Source of the DNA: Desulfobacteraceae bacterium
GTDB taxonomy: Bacteria > Desulfobacterota > Desulfobacteria > Desulfobacterales > UBA11574
Direction of reading: 5' to 3'
Length of the DNA stretch: 9,090 bases
Assembly: GCA_002868985.1 (NCBI GenBank)
Contig: PKTV01000086.1
Span: forward strand, 1 to 9,090
Positions 1-6,671 of the stretch are shown piece by piece. Positions within the stretch are counted from its first letter, which is position 1. The number at the start of each line of letters is the position of its first letter. Under the pieces are notes generated by a model that saw nothing but the letters and a program-made list of their open reading frames with translations, was not told the DNA's origin and searched no databases. A program made the translations under genes and the position numbers.

Positions 1-432
1 ACATCTTTTTAATGAGTTTGTAAAGGTATGCCGTGAAAAGGGAGAAGGTTTTGTAGATTATATGTGGCCGAAACCCGGATATGACAAGCCGGTGGCCAAG
101 TTATCCTATGTCAAACTGTTCAAGCCCTGGAAGTGGATTATCGGAACCGGTGTTTATCTCGAAGTCGCAGAAGCACAGTTTATGGGTGATGCAAAAAAAA
201 GGATCAGCGAATTGCGTTATGGCCCTGAAGCCAAAGATTATTTCTGGATCAACGACATGCACCCAAAGATGGTTATGCATCCTGTCAAGCCTTCTTTAAA
301 CGGCAAGGATCTGTCTGACTTTAAAGATCCCAACGGCAAACATCTTTTTAATGAGTTTGTAAAGGTATGCCGTGAAAAGGGAGAAGGTTTTGTAGATTAT
401 ATGTGGCCGAAACCCGGATATGATAAGCCGGT
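1..432 (+). repeat. Cache-domain direct repeat with an 84-bp identical core
   Basis: Bases 1-84 are identical to 340-423 (offset 339 bp, 113 codons), and after a single C/T difference the match runs on for 8 bases to 93/432. Beyond that the two copies drop to about 76% (55 of 72 bases for 94-165 against 433-504), mostly at third positions. The repeat encodes HLFNEFVKVCREKGEGFVDY and the following WPKPGYDKPV of each Cache unit. The left copy begins before the window, so the full length of the identical tract is unknown. The sharp fall in identity suggests recent conversion between the two halves. Confidence 0.9.
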
Positions 433-1576
433 TCAAAAATTGTCGTACGTCAAACTTTTTAAGCCATGGAACTGGATTGTGGGAACCGGTATTTATCTGG
501 ATGATATAAAAGCAGTGGGGATACAAAAAACAAAAGAAATAAAATCAGCTATCGCCAGACAGAGGAATGAGTTAATCGGTGTTATCGTCATCTTATTTGT
601 ACTTGGCGCTGGTGTGATTACTTATATATCGCGTAAAATTACAGTACCGATCAAAAACGCCGGAGAGATGCTCAAAGATATTGCCCAAGGGGAAGGAGAT
701 TTGACCAAGCGCCTAAAAGTGGAAACAAAAGATGAAGTTGGTGAAATGGCCGAATGGTTCAACAAATTTATAGATACGATACAAAAAATTATAAAAGACG
801 TTGCTCAAAACGCGAATCACGTAAAGGATGCATCCGGAGAGTTATCTGAAATATCAAAGCAGATGACGTCTGGTGCGGAACAAACGTCTGAAAAATCAAA
901 TGTGGTTGCTGCGGCTGGAGAAGAAATGAGCTCAAACATGACCTCCGTTGCTGCGGCTACTGAAGAGGCCTCGACCAACGTGAACATGGTAGCTACGGCA
1001 GCCGAGCAGATGATCGCTACTATCACCGAAATTGCACAAAACTCCGAAAAAGCCAACAACATCACCGGTGACGCCGTTGCTCAGACCCAGAGTGCTTCGA
1101 ACAAGATCGATGAACTGGGCAGTGCCGCCAATGAAATCGGAGAGGTTGTCGAGACCATCACTGAAATCTCCGAACAGGTGAACCTTCTGGCGTTAAATGC
1201 CACCATTGAGGCGGCCCGTGCCGGAGAGGCCGGCAAAGGTTTTGCCGTTGTGGCCAATGAAATCAAAGATCTTGCCAAACAGACCGCCGAAGCGACTCAA
1301 GAGATAAAGGGAAAGATCGGAGCCATACAGGGTTCAACCGATGCGACAGTTACGGAGATCGGCCAAATTTTAAAGGTTATCAATGATGTCAATGATATTG
1401 TTTCCACTATTGCTACGGCAGTGGAAGAGCAGTCGGTAACCACCAAAGAGATTGCCCAAAATGTTGCCCAGGCTTCACAGGGTATACAGGAGGTCAATGA
1501 GAACGTTGCTCAAAGTTCCAGTGTTGCCAGAGATATTGCCAAAGACATCGCAGATGTAAACCAATCGTCAGGGTAG
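2..1576 (+). CDS. Methyl-accepting chemotaxis protein with repeated Cache domains, 5' partial, ending at an in-frame amber codon
   Basis: This is a transmembrane chemoreceptor that would sense a small ligand outside the inner membrane and control CheA through CheW. The frame is open from base 2, so the true start lies left of the window; the ATG at 62 is internal, because the codons before it encode the same Cache segment seen again further on. Numbering from that Met: the tail of one Cache_2-type domain (1-35), a second Cache unit (about 40-147, with YFWIND, MVMHPVKP and KLSYVKLFKPW), one membrane helix (171-190), HAMP (191-243), then the signalling coiled coil with methylation-type helices (AAAGEEMSS, AAATEEAST) and the conserved tip [19 protein letters not shown] (371-389). 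No N-terminal membrane helix is visible because of the cut. The gene stops at TAG 1574-1576, 32 residues earlier than its paralogue downstream. Family assignment is secure; ligand unknown. Confidence 0.93.
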   Translation, partial: HLFNEFVKVCREKGEGFVDYMWPKPGYDKPVAKLSYVKLFKPWKWIIGTGVYLEVAEAQFMGDAKKRISELRYGPEAKDYFWINDMHPKMVMHPVKPSLNGKDLSDFKDPNGKHLFNEFVKVCREKGEGFVDYMWPKPGYDKPVQKLSYVKLFKPWNWIVGTGIYLDDIKAVGIQKTKEIKSAIARQRNELIGVIVILFVLGAGVITYISRKITVPIKNAGEMLKDIAQGEGDLTKRLKVETKDEVGEMAEWFNKFIDTIQKIIKDVAQNANHVKDASGELSEISKQMTSGAEQTSEKSNVVAAAGEEMSSNMTSVAAATEEASTNVNMVATAAEQMIATITEIAQNSEKANNITGDAVAQTQSASNKIDELGSAANEIGEVVETITEISEQVNLLALNATIEAARAGEAGKGFAVVANEIKDLAKQTAEATQEIKGKIGAIQGSTDATVTEIGQILKVINDVNDIVSTIATAVEEQSVTTKEIAQNVAQASQGIQEVNENVAQSSSVARDIAKDIADVNQSSG

Positions 1577-1672
1577 ATGTCCGACAGCAGCAACCAGGTT
1601 AATATGAGCGCCGAAGCGTTGGCCAGACTGTCCGAGACATTGAATGAGCTAGTAGGAAAATTTAAGGTTTAA
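1574..1672 (+). pseudogene. Detached C-terminal tail of the first MCP after the amber codon
   Basis: After TAG at 1574-1576 the same frame continues for 31 sense codons (MSDSSNQVNMSA...LVGKFKV) to TAA at 1670-1672. The tail has the same length as the end of the MCP at 1908-3296 and matches it at 20 of 31 residues, with no indel: the TAG sits exactly where the paralogue has GAG (3198-3200). It is therefore the normal end of the receptor, separated by a single base change, and not an independent gene. The segment is the last part of the membrane-proximal return helix, so the truncated protein would keep the hairpin tip and may still signal. Whether the TAG is a mutation, a sequencing error, or read through is not decidable from this window. 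Confidence 0.8.
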
Positions 1673-1907
1673 TTACACGATGGAAAGAGACTAAGGAGAA
1701 ATAAAATAATACGGTGTACACGCCATCGCAACGATGATCAATTTTAGGGAAGGTAAAACATTGAACCAATTTGGAGTGGCGATGAGTGCCGAAGAACTTG
1801 CAGTATGAAATAAGGCGAAGGGTTAAAAAGCAGCGTATTCAAAACTTAAAGGACAATGCCAAAAGGGACAAATGATAAATGATAAATAACAAACAAGGAG
1901 AAAGGGG
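1673..1907 (+). other. Intergenic region between the two MCP genes, no convincing gene
   Basis: This 235-base stretch holds no supported gene. An SD-like AAGGAGAA at 1693-1700 is not followed by a start codon at normal spacing. A 24-codon frame at 1734-1808 ends in GVAMSAEELAV, reminiscent of the MCP C-terminal motif VNMSAEALAR, and might be a relic, but it lacks a ribosome site. Small symmetries are present: an 8-bp palindrome GTGTACAC (1714-1721), a 5-bp hairpin CATCG-CAA-CGATG (1724-1736), and a tandem AAATGAT pair near 1869-1883. None makes a terminator with a T-tract. The promoter of the next MCP may lie here but I cannot place it. Confidence 0.5.
1895..1900 (+). promoter_or_regulatory. 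Strong Shine-Dalgarno site of the second MCP
   Basis: AAGGAG lies 7 bases before the ATG at 1908, near-ideal spacing. It fixes the start of the receptor and places the first membrane helix directly at the N-terminus. Confidence 0.8.
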
Positions 1908-3296
1908 ATGCTTAAAATTCAAACAACCAAAACAAAATTGATGGCAGCTATGATTACCATGATGGTTGTACTTGTAGCAACTTTTACTGTGAAAAACTAT
2001 CAACAGGAGACTGTTTTGAGCAATATTGTCATCAGCCTCGCATTTGTTGCAGTATATTCAGCACTTCTTTACTTTCTAGTAGAAAAGTTGGTGAATCGGC
2101 CGATCAAAAGATCCTATGATACCGTCAGGGAAATGGTGCTCAAAGGAGATTTGACCCAGCGTATTCCCATGCAAAAGGTTAACTGTTCGGTTCAACGAAA
2201 ATGTAAACATACGGATTGTCAGGCTTTCGGCAAGAAAACGAGCTGTTGGCAGGAAATCGGTTCAAATGCGCCAGGAGAGATTAAGTGCGGATGTCTCACT
2301 TCAGGTGAGTTTAAATCTTGCGTGCAGTGTCCGGTAGCAAAAGGGGTACTTCAAGATGAACTTGATAAAATGGCTGCCTGGATCAATACGTTTGTAACAC
2401 GGGTTGCAAGCATGATAAAAGATATTGCTATAGACAGCGAAATGTTGAACAACTCTTCTGCTGATCTGTCCGCCCTTTCTGCACAAATGTCCGGGGGTGC
2501 TGAAAACATGGCCGGAAAGTCGAACACAGTGTCCGTTGCTGCGGAAGAGATGAGTTCCAACATGAACTCTGTAGCTGCAGCCATGGAAGAAGCAGCGACA
2601 AATGTAGGCATGGTGGCAACAGCAGCCGAACAGATGACGGCCACCATTAACGAAATCGCACAAAATTCGGAAAGAGCCAGCAACATCACCGGCGAGGCCG
2701 TTGTTGAAACCCAGAGTGCGTCTAACAAGGTCCATGAACTGGGAAATGCAGCCAATGAAATCGGAAAGGTTGTCGAGACCATCACCGAGATTTCAGAACA
2801 GGTCAACCTGCTGGCGTTAAATGCCACCATTGAGGCGGCCCGTGCCGGCGAGGCCGGCAAAGGTTTTGCTGTTGTGGCCAATGAAATCAAAGATCTGGCC
2901 AAACAAACTGCCGAGGCAACACTTGAAATCAAGGGAAAGATTGGCGCTATTCAGGGTTCAACAGCCGAAACGGTGACCGAAATCGACCAAATTTCAAAGA
3001 TTATTAATGATGTCAATGAAATTGTTACCACAATTGCATCGGCAGTTGAAGAGCAGTCGGTAACCACCAAGGAGATTGCCGGAAATGTTGCGCAGGCATC
3101 ACAAGGAATTCAAGAAGTGAATGAAAATGTTTCACAAAGCTCAACCGTATCCGGTGAAATTGCAAGCGATATTTCCGGTGTCAATCAGTCGGCGGGTGAG
3201 ATGTCTAACAGCAGTGCCCAGGTGAATCTAAGCGCAGAAGAAATGACCAGAATGGGCGCTAAATTGAATGAGATGGTCGGCAAGTTTAAAGTATAG
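1908..3296 (+). CDS. Methyl-accepting chemotaxis protein with minimal periplasmic part and a Cys-rich insert in HAMP
   Basis: A 462-residue chemoreceptor. Two membrane helices (about 11-27 and 36-58) are separated by only about 8 residues, so there is no external ligand domain. HAMP starts after TM2 ([25 protein letters not shown]) but is interrupted by residues 93-141, which carry eight cysteines (93, 99, 104, 113, 127, 129, 138, 141), before its second helix resumes ([16 protein letters not shown]). The signalling domain follows, with methylation-type helices and the tip [19 protein letters not shown] (297-315); the protein ends in VGKFKV with no NWETF-like CheR tether. The cysteine segment resembles the CPAxG...CW...C..CP-type clusters found in sensor proteins of Desulfobacterota and could bind a metal or Fe-S centre, making this a cytoplasmic redox or metal sensor; that is inference. 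Its signalling domain is very close in DNA sequence to that of the upstream MCP. Confidence 0.94.
   Translation: MLKIQTTKTKLMAAMITMMVVLVATFTVKNYQQETVLSNIVISLAFVAVYSALLYFLVEKLVNRPIKRSYDTVREMVLKGDLTQRIPMQKVNCSVQRKCKHTDCQAFGKKTSCWQEIGSNAPGEIKCGCLTSGEFKSCVQCPVAKGVLQDELDKMAAWINTFVTRVASMIKDIAIDSEMLNNSSADLSALSAQMSGGAENMAGKSNTVSVAAEEMSSNMNSVAAAMEEAATNVGMVATAAEQMTATINEIAQNSERASNITGEAVVETQSASNKVHELGNAANEIGKVVETITEISEQVNLLALNATIEAARAGEAGKGFAVVANEIKDLAKQTAEATLEIKGKIGAIQGSTAETVTEIDQISKIINDVNEIVTTIASAVEEQSVTTKEIAGNVAQASQGIQEVNENVSQSSTVSGEIASDISGVNQSAGEMSNSSAQVNLSAEEMTRMGAKLNEMVGKFKV
2184..2330 (+). other. Segment encoding the eight-cysteine insert within HAMP
   Basis: These codons encode residues 93-141 of the second MCP. 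Spacing is C-x5-C-x4-C-x8-C-x13-C-x1-C-x8-C-x2-C, including SCWQE, KCGC and CVQCP. No CxxCH haem motif is present. The segment lies on the cytoplasmic side by topology, between the two HAMP helices. The spacing suggests one or two metal or Fe-S sites, but no biochemical role is shown by the sequence. Confidence 0.8.
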
Positions 3297-3471
3297 TCAT
3301 TTGTCATCGGTCGATAACCATAAGTTGTTGGTTGATGATGGTCAAAAGTAGAACATCACTAAATAAATGAATGTTTATGGCAGATGACAGAGGCCGGAAG
3401 GCTGAAGACAGTGGTTTGAGAGCGAGTAATTCTCAAAGCCAAATGAAAAATAACGATGGAGGTGCTAATCG
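3297..3471 (+). other. Intergenic leader before cheW with a hairpin
   Basis: This 175-base gap contains a hairpin: TTTGAGA (3415-3421) pairs with TCTCAAA (3431-3437) around a 9-base loop, extended by GG 3413-3414 with CC 3439-3440 past a bulged G. It lies about 18 bases before the cheW ribosome site and is not followed by a T-run, so it is not a typical terminator; it could be a processing or stability element. A SD sequence GGAGGTG (3458-3464) lies 7 bases before the cheW ATG. No gene is seen here. Confidence 0.5.
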
Positions 3472-3930
3472 ATGACACAACCAGCACATACTGAAATTCA
3501 CAGTGATACCGTAGAATTGGCAAGCTTTTATGTCGGAGAAGCCTTATGCGGAATGGATATTTTGAAAGTTCAAGAAATTAACAAGCTCATCGAAATGACA
3601 AGGGTACCTCAGGCACCGGAGTATGTCTTGGGAATTTTAAATTTAAGAGGCGAAATCATTACCATTGTCGATCTTGGTAAAAAGTTGGGTCTAAAATCAA
3701 CCGAATTGACCGATAAAACACGTAATATCATTGTCAATTCAAACGGAGAACACATTGGTTTAATGGTAGAACAAATCAGTGATGTGATTCAGGCGGAGTG
3801 GGAAAAGGTTGAGGCACCACCGGCCAACATTGGTGGCGTACAGGGAAAATATTTCACCGGTGTATTCAAAACCGAAGACCGCTTGATTGGAATATTAGAT
3901 GTAGAAAAAGTACTGGAAGAAGAAAGTTAG
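3472..3930 (+). CDS. cheW: Chemotaxis coupling protein CheW
   Basis: CheW is the cytoplasmic adaptor linking MCP tips to the CheA kinase in the receptor array. The 152-residue product has the normal size and fold signature of a single CheW domain: ELASFYVGEALCGMDILKVQEI at the start, the VPQAPEYVLGILNLRG segment with the conserved Arg of NLRG (residue 59), then EIITIVDL, and the second half with HIGLMVEQISDVI and a terminal RLIGILDVEKVL strand-helix. The ATG at 3472 is set by GGAGGTG just upstream. It ends with TAG, followed five codons later by an in-frame TAA. cheB starts 34 bases on, so co-transcription is likely. No CheA or CheY follows, and CheA must be elsewhere if the array is functional. 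Confidence 0.95.
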   Translation: MTQPAHTEIHSDTVELASFYVGEALCGMDILKVQEINKLIEMTRVPQAPEYVLGILNLRGEIITIVDLGKKLGLKSTELTDKTRNIIVNSNGEHIGLMVEQISDVIQAEWEKVEAPPANIGGVQGKYFTGVFKTEDRLIGILDVEKVLEEES

Positions 3931-3953
3931 TCATTGAACTTTGATTAATTAAA

Positions 3954-3958
3954 GAGGA
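3954..3958 (+). promoter_or_regulatory. Ribosome binding site supporting the GTG start of cheB
   Basis: GAGGA ends 6 bases before GTG at 3965. The only nearby ATG (3972) is in another frame, and the GTG start places the receiver-domain strand KVLIVDD at the usual distance from the N-terminus, so the GTG start is preferred. Confidence 0.75.
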
Positions 3959-3964
3959 TAGCTA

Positions 3965-5104
3965 GTGATTAATGATATACCCCTAAAAGTTTTAATAGTA
4001 GACGATACCATCGTTTATCGGAAAATAGTAAGCGATGTTCTTTCTGACTTGCCCGATGTTGAAGTGGTGGGATTCGCTCATAACGGAAAAGCGGCGATAA
4101 CAAAAATTGCTTCTCTAAAACCCGACCTTTTGACGTTAGACATTGAAATGCCGGAAATGAACGGCCTTGAAGTCCTTGAATATATAAAAAAGGAAGCGCT
4201 TGATGTGGGAGCCCTCATGCTCAGTACTTTGACCCATGAAGGCGGTGAAATGACCATGAAAGCTCTGGATTTGGGAGCGTTTGATTTTATTCTCAAGCCT
4301 CAGGAAGGAAACATGGCTGAGAATACGGAAACCTTAAAAAAGACCATTATTCCAATATTAAAGGCATTTACCCGTCGGAATGAAATAAAACATCTACTCA
4401 AAGGAAAAATAGGTTTAAAAACAGCCAACAAGGAAGATAAAAATTTGTCGAAATCGGATCAGGTTGTTCAGCGTATGAATTCAATCACGGACCGGATGAG
4501 ACAAAAATCTGAAATTATAGCCATTGGCATTTCCACGGGAGGACCCAAGGCTTTGGCTCAAATGATGCCGTCTCTACCTTCTAATTTAGGCGCTCCAATT
4601 TTAATTGTTCAGCATATGCCGCCAATGTTTACCACGTCGTTGGCTAAGAGCTTGGACTCCAAATGTTCTTTTGAGGTTAAAGAAGCAAAAGACGGAGAAC
4701 CTGTTCTGTCAAATGTTGCATTTATTGCGCCCGGCGGCAAACAGATGAAAATTATGGCGGGAGCCGACGGCAAAAACCGAGTACTTAGAATTACCGATGA
4801 TCCACCTGAAAACAACTGCAAACCATCTGTGGATTATCTTTTTAGATCCATTGCACATCATTATGTGGGACGTGCAACCGGAGTCATCATGACCGGGATG
4901 GGGTCGGATGGGCTTTTGGGACTGGAACTAATGAAAAAGAGTGGATCCACCATCATTGCACAGAACGATAAGACGAGTGTTGTTTATGGTATGCCCAAAG
5001 GACCCATAGATGCAGGCATTGTAGATATTATTGCTCCACTGGACATGATAGCCAGTGAAATATGCCTTACGGTAAAACATACAATGATGAAGAATAACAT
5101 GTAG
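3965..5104 (+). CDS. cheB: Protein-glutamate methylesterase / glutamine deamidase CheB
   Basis: CheB removes methyl groups from MCP glutamates and deamidates glutamines, giving adaptation; its receiver domain is normally phosphorylated by CheA. The 379-residue protein has the standard two-part layout. The receiver (about 7-135) shows the acidic pair D13-D14, phospho-acceptor D59 in LTLDIEMPEMNG, S87/T88 in MLSTLT and K111 in LKP. A lysine-rich linker (about 140-182) leads to the methylesterase domain (183-375) with GISTGGP (Ser190), QHMPP (His217) and GMGSDG (Asp315), matching the Ser-His-Asp triad of the family. Start is GTG. It ends with TAG, backed up by an in-frame TAA six codons later. 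It sits between cheW and cheR, the usual order for an adaptation module. Confidence 0.96.
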   Translation: MINDIPLKVLIVDDTIVYRKIVSDVLSDLPDVEVVGFAHNGKAAITKIASLKPDLLTLDIEMPEMNGLEVLEYIKKEALDVGALMLSTLTHEGGEMTMKALDLGAFDFILKPQEGNMAENTETLKKTIIPILKAFTRRNEIKHLLKGKIGLKTANKEDKNLSKSDQVVQRMNSITDRMRQKSEIIAIGISTGGPKALAQMMPSLPSNLGAPILIVQHMPPMFTTSLAKSLDSKCSFEVKEAKDGEPVLSNVAFIAPGGKQMKIMAGADGKNRVLRITDDPPENNCKPSVDYLFRSIAHHYVGRATGVIMTGMGSDGLLGLELMKKSGSTIIAQNDKTSVVYGMPKGPIDAGIVDIIAPLDMIASEICLTVKHTMMKNNM

Positions 5105-5158
5105 CATCATTTGATAACTCAATAACCCGAATCAAAAACGATCCAAACCATAGAACTA

Positions 5159-5176
5159 ATGACTGTTGACTCATGA
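5159..5176 (+). other. Five-codon mini-ORF overlapping the cheR start
   Basis: ATG at 5159 opens a frame encoding MTVDS and ending at TGA 5174-5176, so its stop overlaps the cheR ATG (5173-5175) as ATGA, the classic translational-coupling arrangement. Neither this frame nor cheR has a recognisable Shine-Dalgarno sequence, so the mini-ORF may be chance. It is listed because cheR otherwise has no explained initiation signal. Confidence 0.25.
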
Positions 5177-6012
5177 TAAAAGTTGCGACAGATGATATAA
5201 AAGCAATATCAAAATATATTTTAGATATTTCGGGAATCGACCTGAACGAGGGTAAGGCGTATCTCATTGAAACAAGACTTGGCGGTTTGATCAAAGAATA
5301 TGAATGTTCTTCTTATAGAGATTTATGCAGTAAAGCTAAAACAGATTCTAATAAGAGCATTGAGAATAAAATCATCGATGCTATATCAACAAATGAGACG
5401 CTTTTCTTTCGTGATTCAGGACCGTTTGAAGTTCTTCAGCACAAGATTTTGCCGGATTTGATCGACAGGAGAACAGAAAAATCTTCCGGACTCCTTCCCA
5501 TACCGATCCGAATTTGGAGCACGGCCTGTTCCACAGGACAGGAGGTTTACAGTATTGCCATCGTATTAAAAGAGCTTTTGCCGGATTTAAATAAATATAA
5601 TATCAAGTTGCTTGGCACAGACATTTCCGATTCTGCTATAAAGCAGGCAAGTTATGGCACCTATAATAAATTTGAAATTGAACGCGGACTTTCAAAGGAA
5701 AAACTACAAAAATATTTTATTCCCAATGGGGGGAATTGGAAAATAAGCGATGAACTCAGGGCCATGGTTTCATTTACTAAACGGAACATATTGGAATCTT
5801 TTATGGGTTTAGGTAAATTAGATATTATATTCTGTAGAAACGTCGCCATTTACTTTGATCTTGAGGAAAGAAAAAAACTGTTTGAAAACATTGCCAGCGT
5901 TTTGGAACCGGATGGATTTCTGATTATCGGTTCTACAGAATCCTTAACCGGAATTTGTCCTATATTCGAGCCAAAAAGATATTTAAAGACGATATATTAT
6001 CAATTGAGATAA
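5173..6012 (+). CDS. cheR: Chemotaxis protein methyltransferase CheR
   Basis: CheR transfers methyl groups from S-adenosylmethionine to glutamates on MCP signalling helices. The 279-residue product has the N-terminal helical domain (1-70), the TNETLFFRD motif (73-81), the SAM-binding segment WSTACSTGQEVYSIA (115-129), LGTDIS (acidic residue 150), the beta-subdomain (about 180-202), IFCRNVAIYFD (219-229) and GSTES (253-257). The beta-subdomain loop is about 3-4 residues shorter than I recall for E. coli CheR, which fits the pentapeptide-independent type and the absence of a C-terminal tether in both MCPs here. An in-frame TGA at 5167-5169 rules out any start upstream of ATG 5173, yet no ribosome binding site is visible. 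It lies 68 bases after cheB and ends with TAA. Confidence 0.95.
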   Translation: MIKVATDDIKAISKYILDISGIDLNEGKAYLIETRLGGLIKEYECSSYRDLCSKAKTDSNKSIENKIIDAISTNETLFFRDSGPFEVLQHKILPDLIDRRTEKSSGLLPIPIRIWSTACSTGQEVYSIAIVLKELLPDLNKYNIKLLGTDISDSAIKQASYGTYNKFEIERGLSKEKLQKYFIPNGGNWKISDELRAMVSFTKRNILESFMGLGKLDIIFCRNVAIYFDLEERKKLFENIASVLEPDGFLIIGSTESLTGICPIFEPKRYLKTIYYQLR

Positions 6013-6056
6013 AGTAATTTTTTAACTTATGTTTAAAGGAAGAATAAAACATCGCT

Positions 6057-6065
6057 AAGAGGTGA
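6057..6065 (+). promoter_or_regulatory. Strong ribosome binding site of the receiver gene
   Basis: AAGAGGTGA ends 3 bases before ATG 6069, with its GAGGTG core at 6059-6064. It is one of the best sites in the window, in contrast with the preceding cheR. Confidence 0.7.
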
Positions 6066-6068
6066 CCT

Positions 6069-6635
6069 ATGAAACAGCTAAGAATACTTGCTGTTGACGA
6101 TGATCCTTTCACGCTGAAGATGCTTGATAAAAAGCTGGTCAAAGAAGGTTACGATATTGAAACCGCTTCAGACGGCGTTGAGGCTATAAAACTTATTTCA
6201 CAGAAATTCTATGATATCATTATTACGGACCTGGTAATGCCGGGTGGAGTAGACGGAATCGACGTGTTGGAAGCCGCTAAAACTCAAAACAAACAAACCG
6301 AAGTTATATTGCTGACAGCTCATGCCTCGGTTGAAAATGCGGTAGAGGCCATGAGAAAAGGCGCTTTTGATTATCTTCAAAAGCCGGTTAATTTCTATGA
6401 ACTGACACTCCGCATGGAAAAAATAAGGGATTACAAAAAGATGTTTAAAAATGCCCAGGACCTGCGTGAAGCAATGGATGTAACCGAGCAGAATGCCGCT
6501 CAAACGATTCAACTCCTTGAGATGAATGTTGCAGAACTTAACAACGTCGTATCTGAGATCCGGCGGGTGATAATGAATCAGAGTATCGATCCAAATAAAT
6601 GTGTCGCCAGGGTCCTTGATATTGTATCTTCATGA
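6069..6635 (+). CDS. Response regulator: NtrC-like receiver with a helical C-terminal extension, no effector domain
   Basis: A cytoplasmic phospho-receiver of 188 residues. The receiver domain (about 4-120) has the acidic cluster D10-D12, phospho-acceptor D54 in IITDLVMPGG, T83 in LLTAHAS and K105 in QKPVNFYEL. The HASVENAVEAMRKGAFDYLQKP stretch is typical of NtrC-family receivers, and the loop after MPG has one extra residue (MPGGVDG). Residues 120-188 are charged and predicted helical, probably a coiled coil (DVTEQNAAQTIQLLEMNVAELNNVVSEI), with no AAA+, DNA-binding or enzymatic domain. It may act as a phosphate sink, CheY-like output or dimerising adaptor; the cluster context favours signal relay. 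Its TGA stop is followed at once by TAG in frame. The Hpt gene starts 36 bases later. Output partner is not known. Confidence 0.9.
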   Translation: MKQLRILAVDDDPFTLKMLDKKLVKEGYDIETASDGVEAIKLISQKFYDIIITDLVMPGGVDGIDVLEAAKTQNKQTEVILLTAHASVENAVEAMRKGAFDYLQKPVNFYELTLRMEKIRDYKKMFKNAQDLREAMDVTEQNAAQTIQLLEMNVAELNNVVSEIRRVIMNQSIDPNKCVARVLDIVSS

Positions 6636-6671
6636 TAGATGTTCAGGTAATAGGTTTTAAAGAAAATAATT

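Noticed and set aside
62..1576. ATG at 62 as the true start of the first MCP
   Set aside because: The preceding 20 codons encode the same Cache segment as codons starting at 341, so the gene runs in from the left.
1784..1806. Sigma-54 type promoter (TGCCGA...TTGCA) before the second MCP
   Set aside because: The spacing fits, but the essential GG of the -24 element is absent (TGCC instead of TGGC).
2301..2932. Long antisense frames across the second MCP (144 and 193 residues)
   Set aside because: They mirror the conserved, biased codons of the MCP signalling domain and encode low-complexity Ala/Ser sequence without any recognisable domain.
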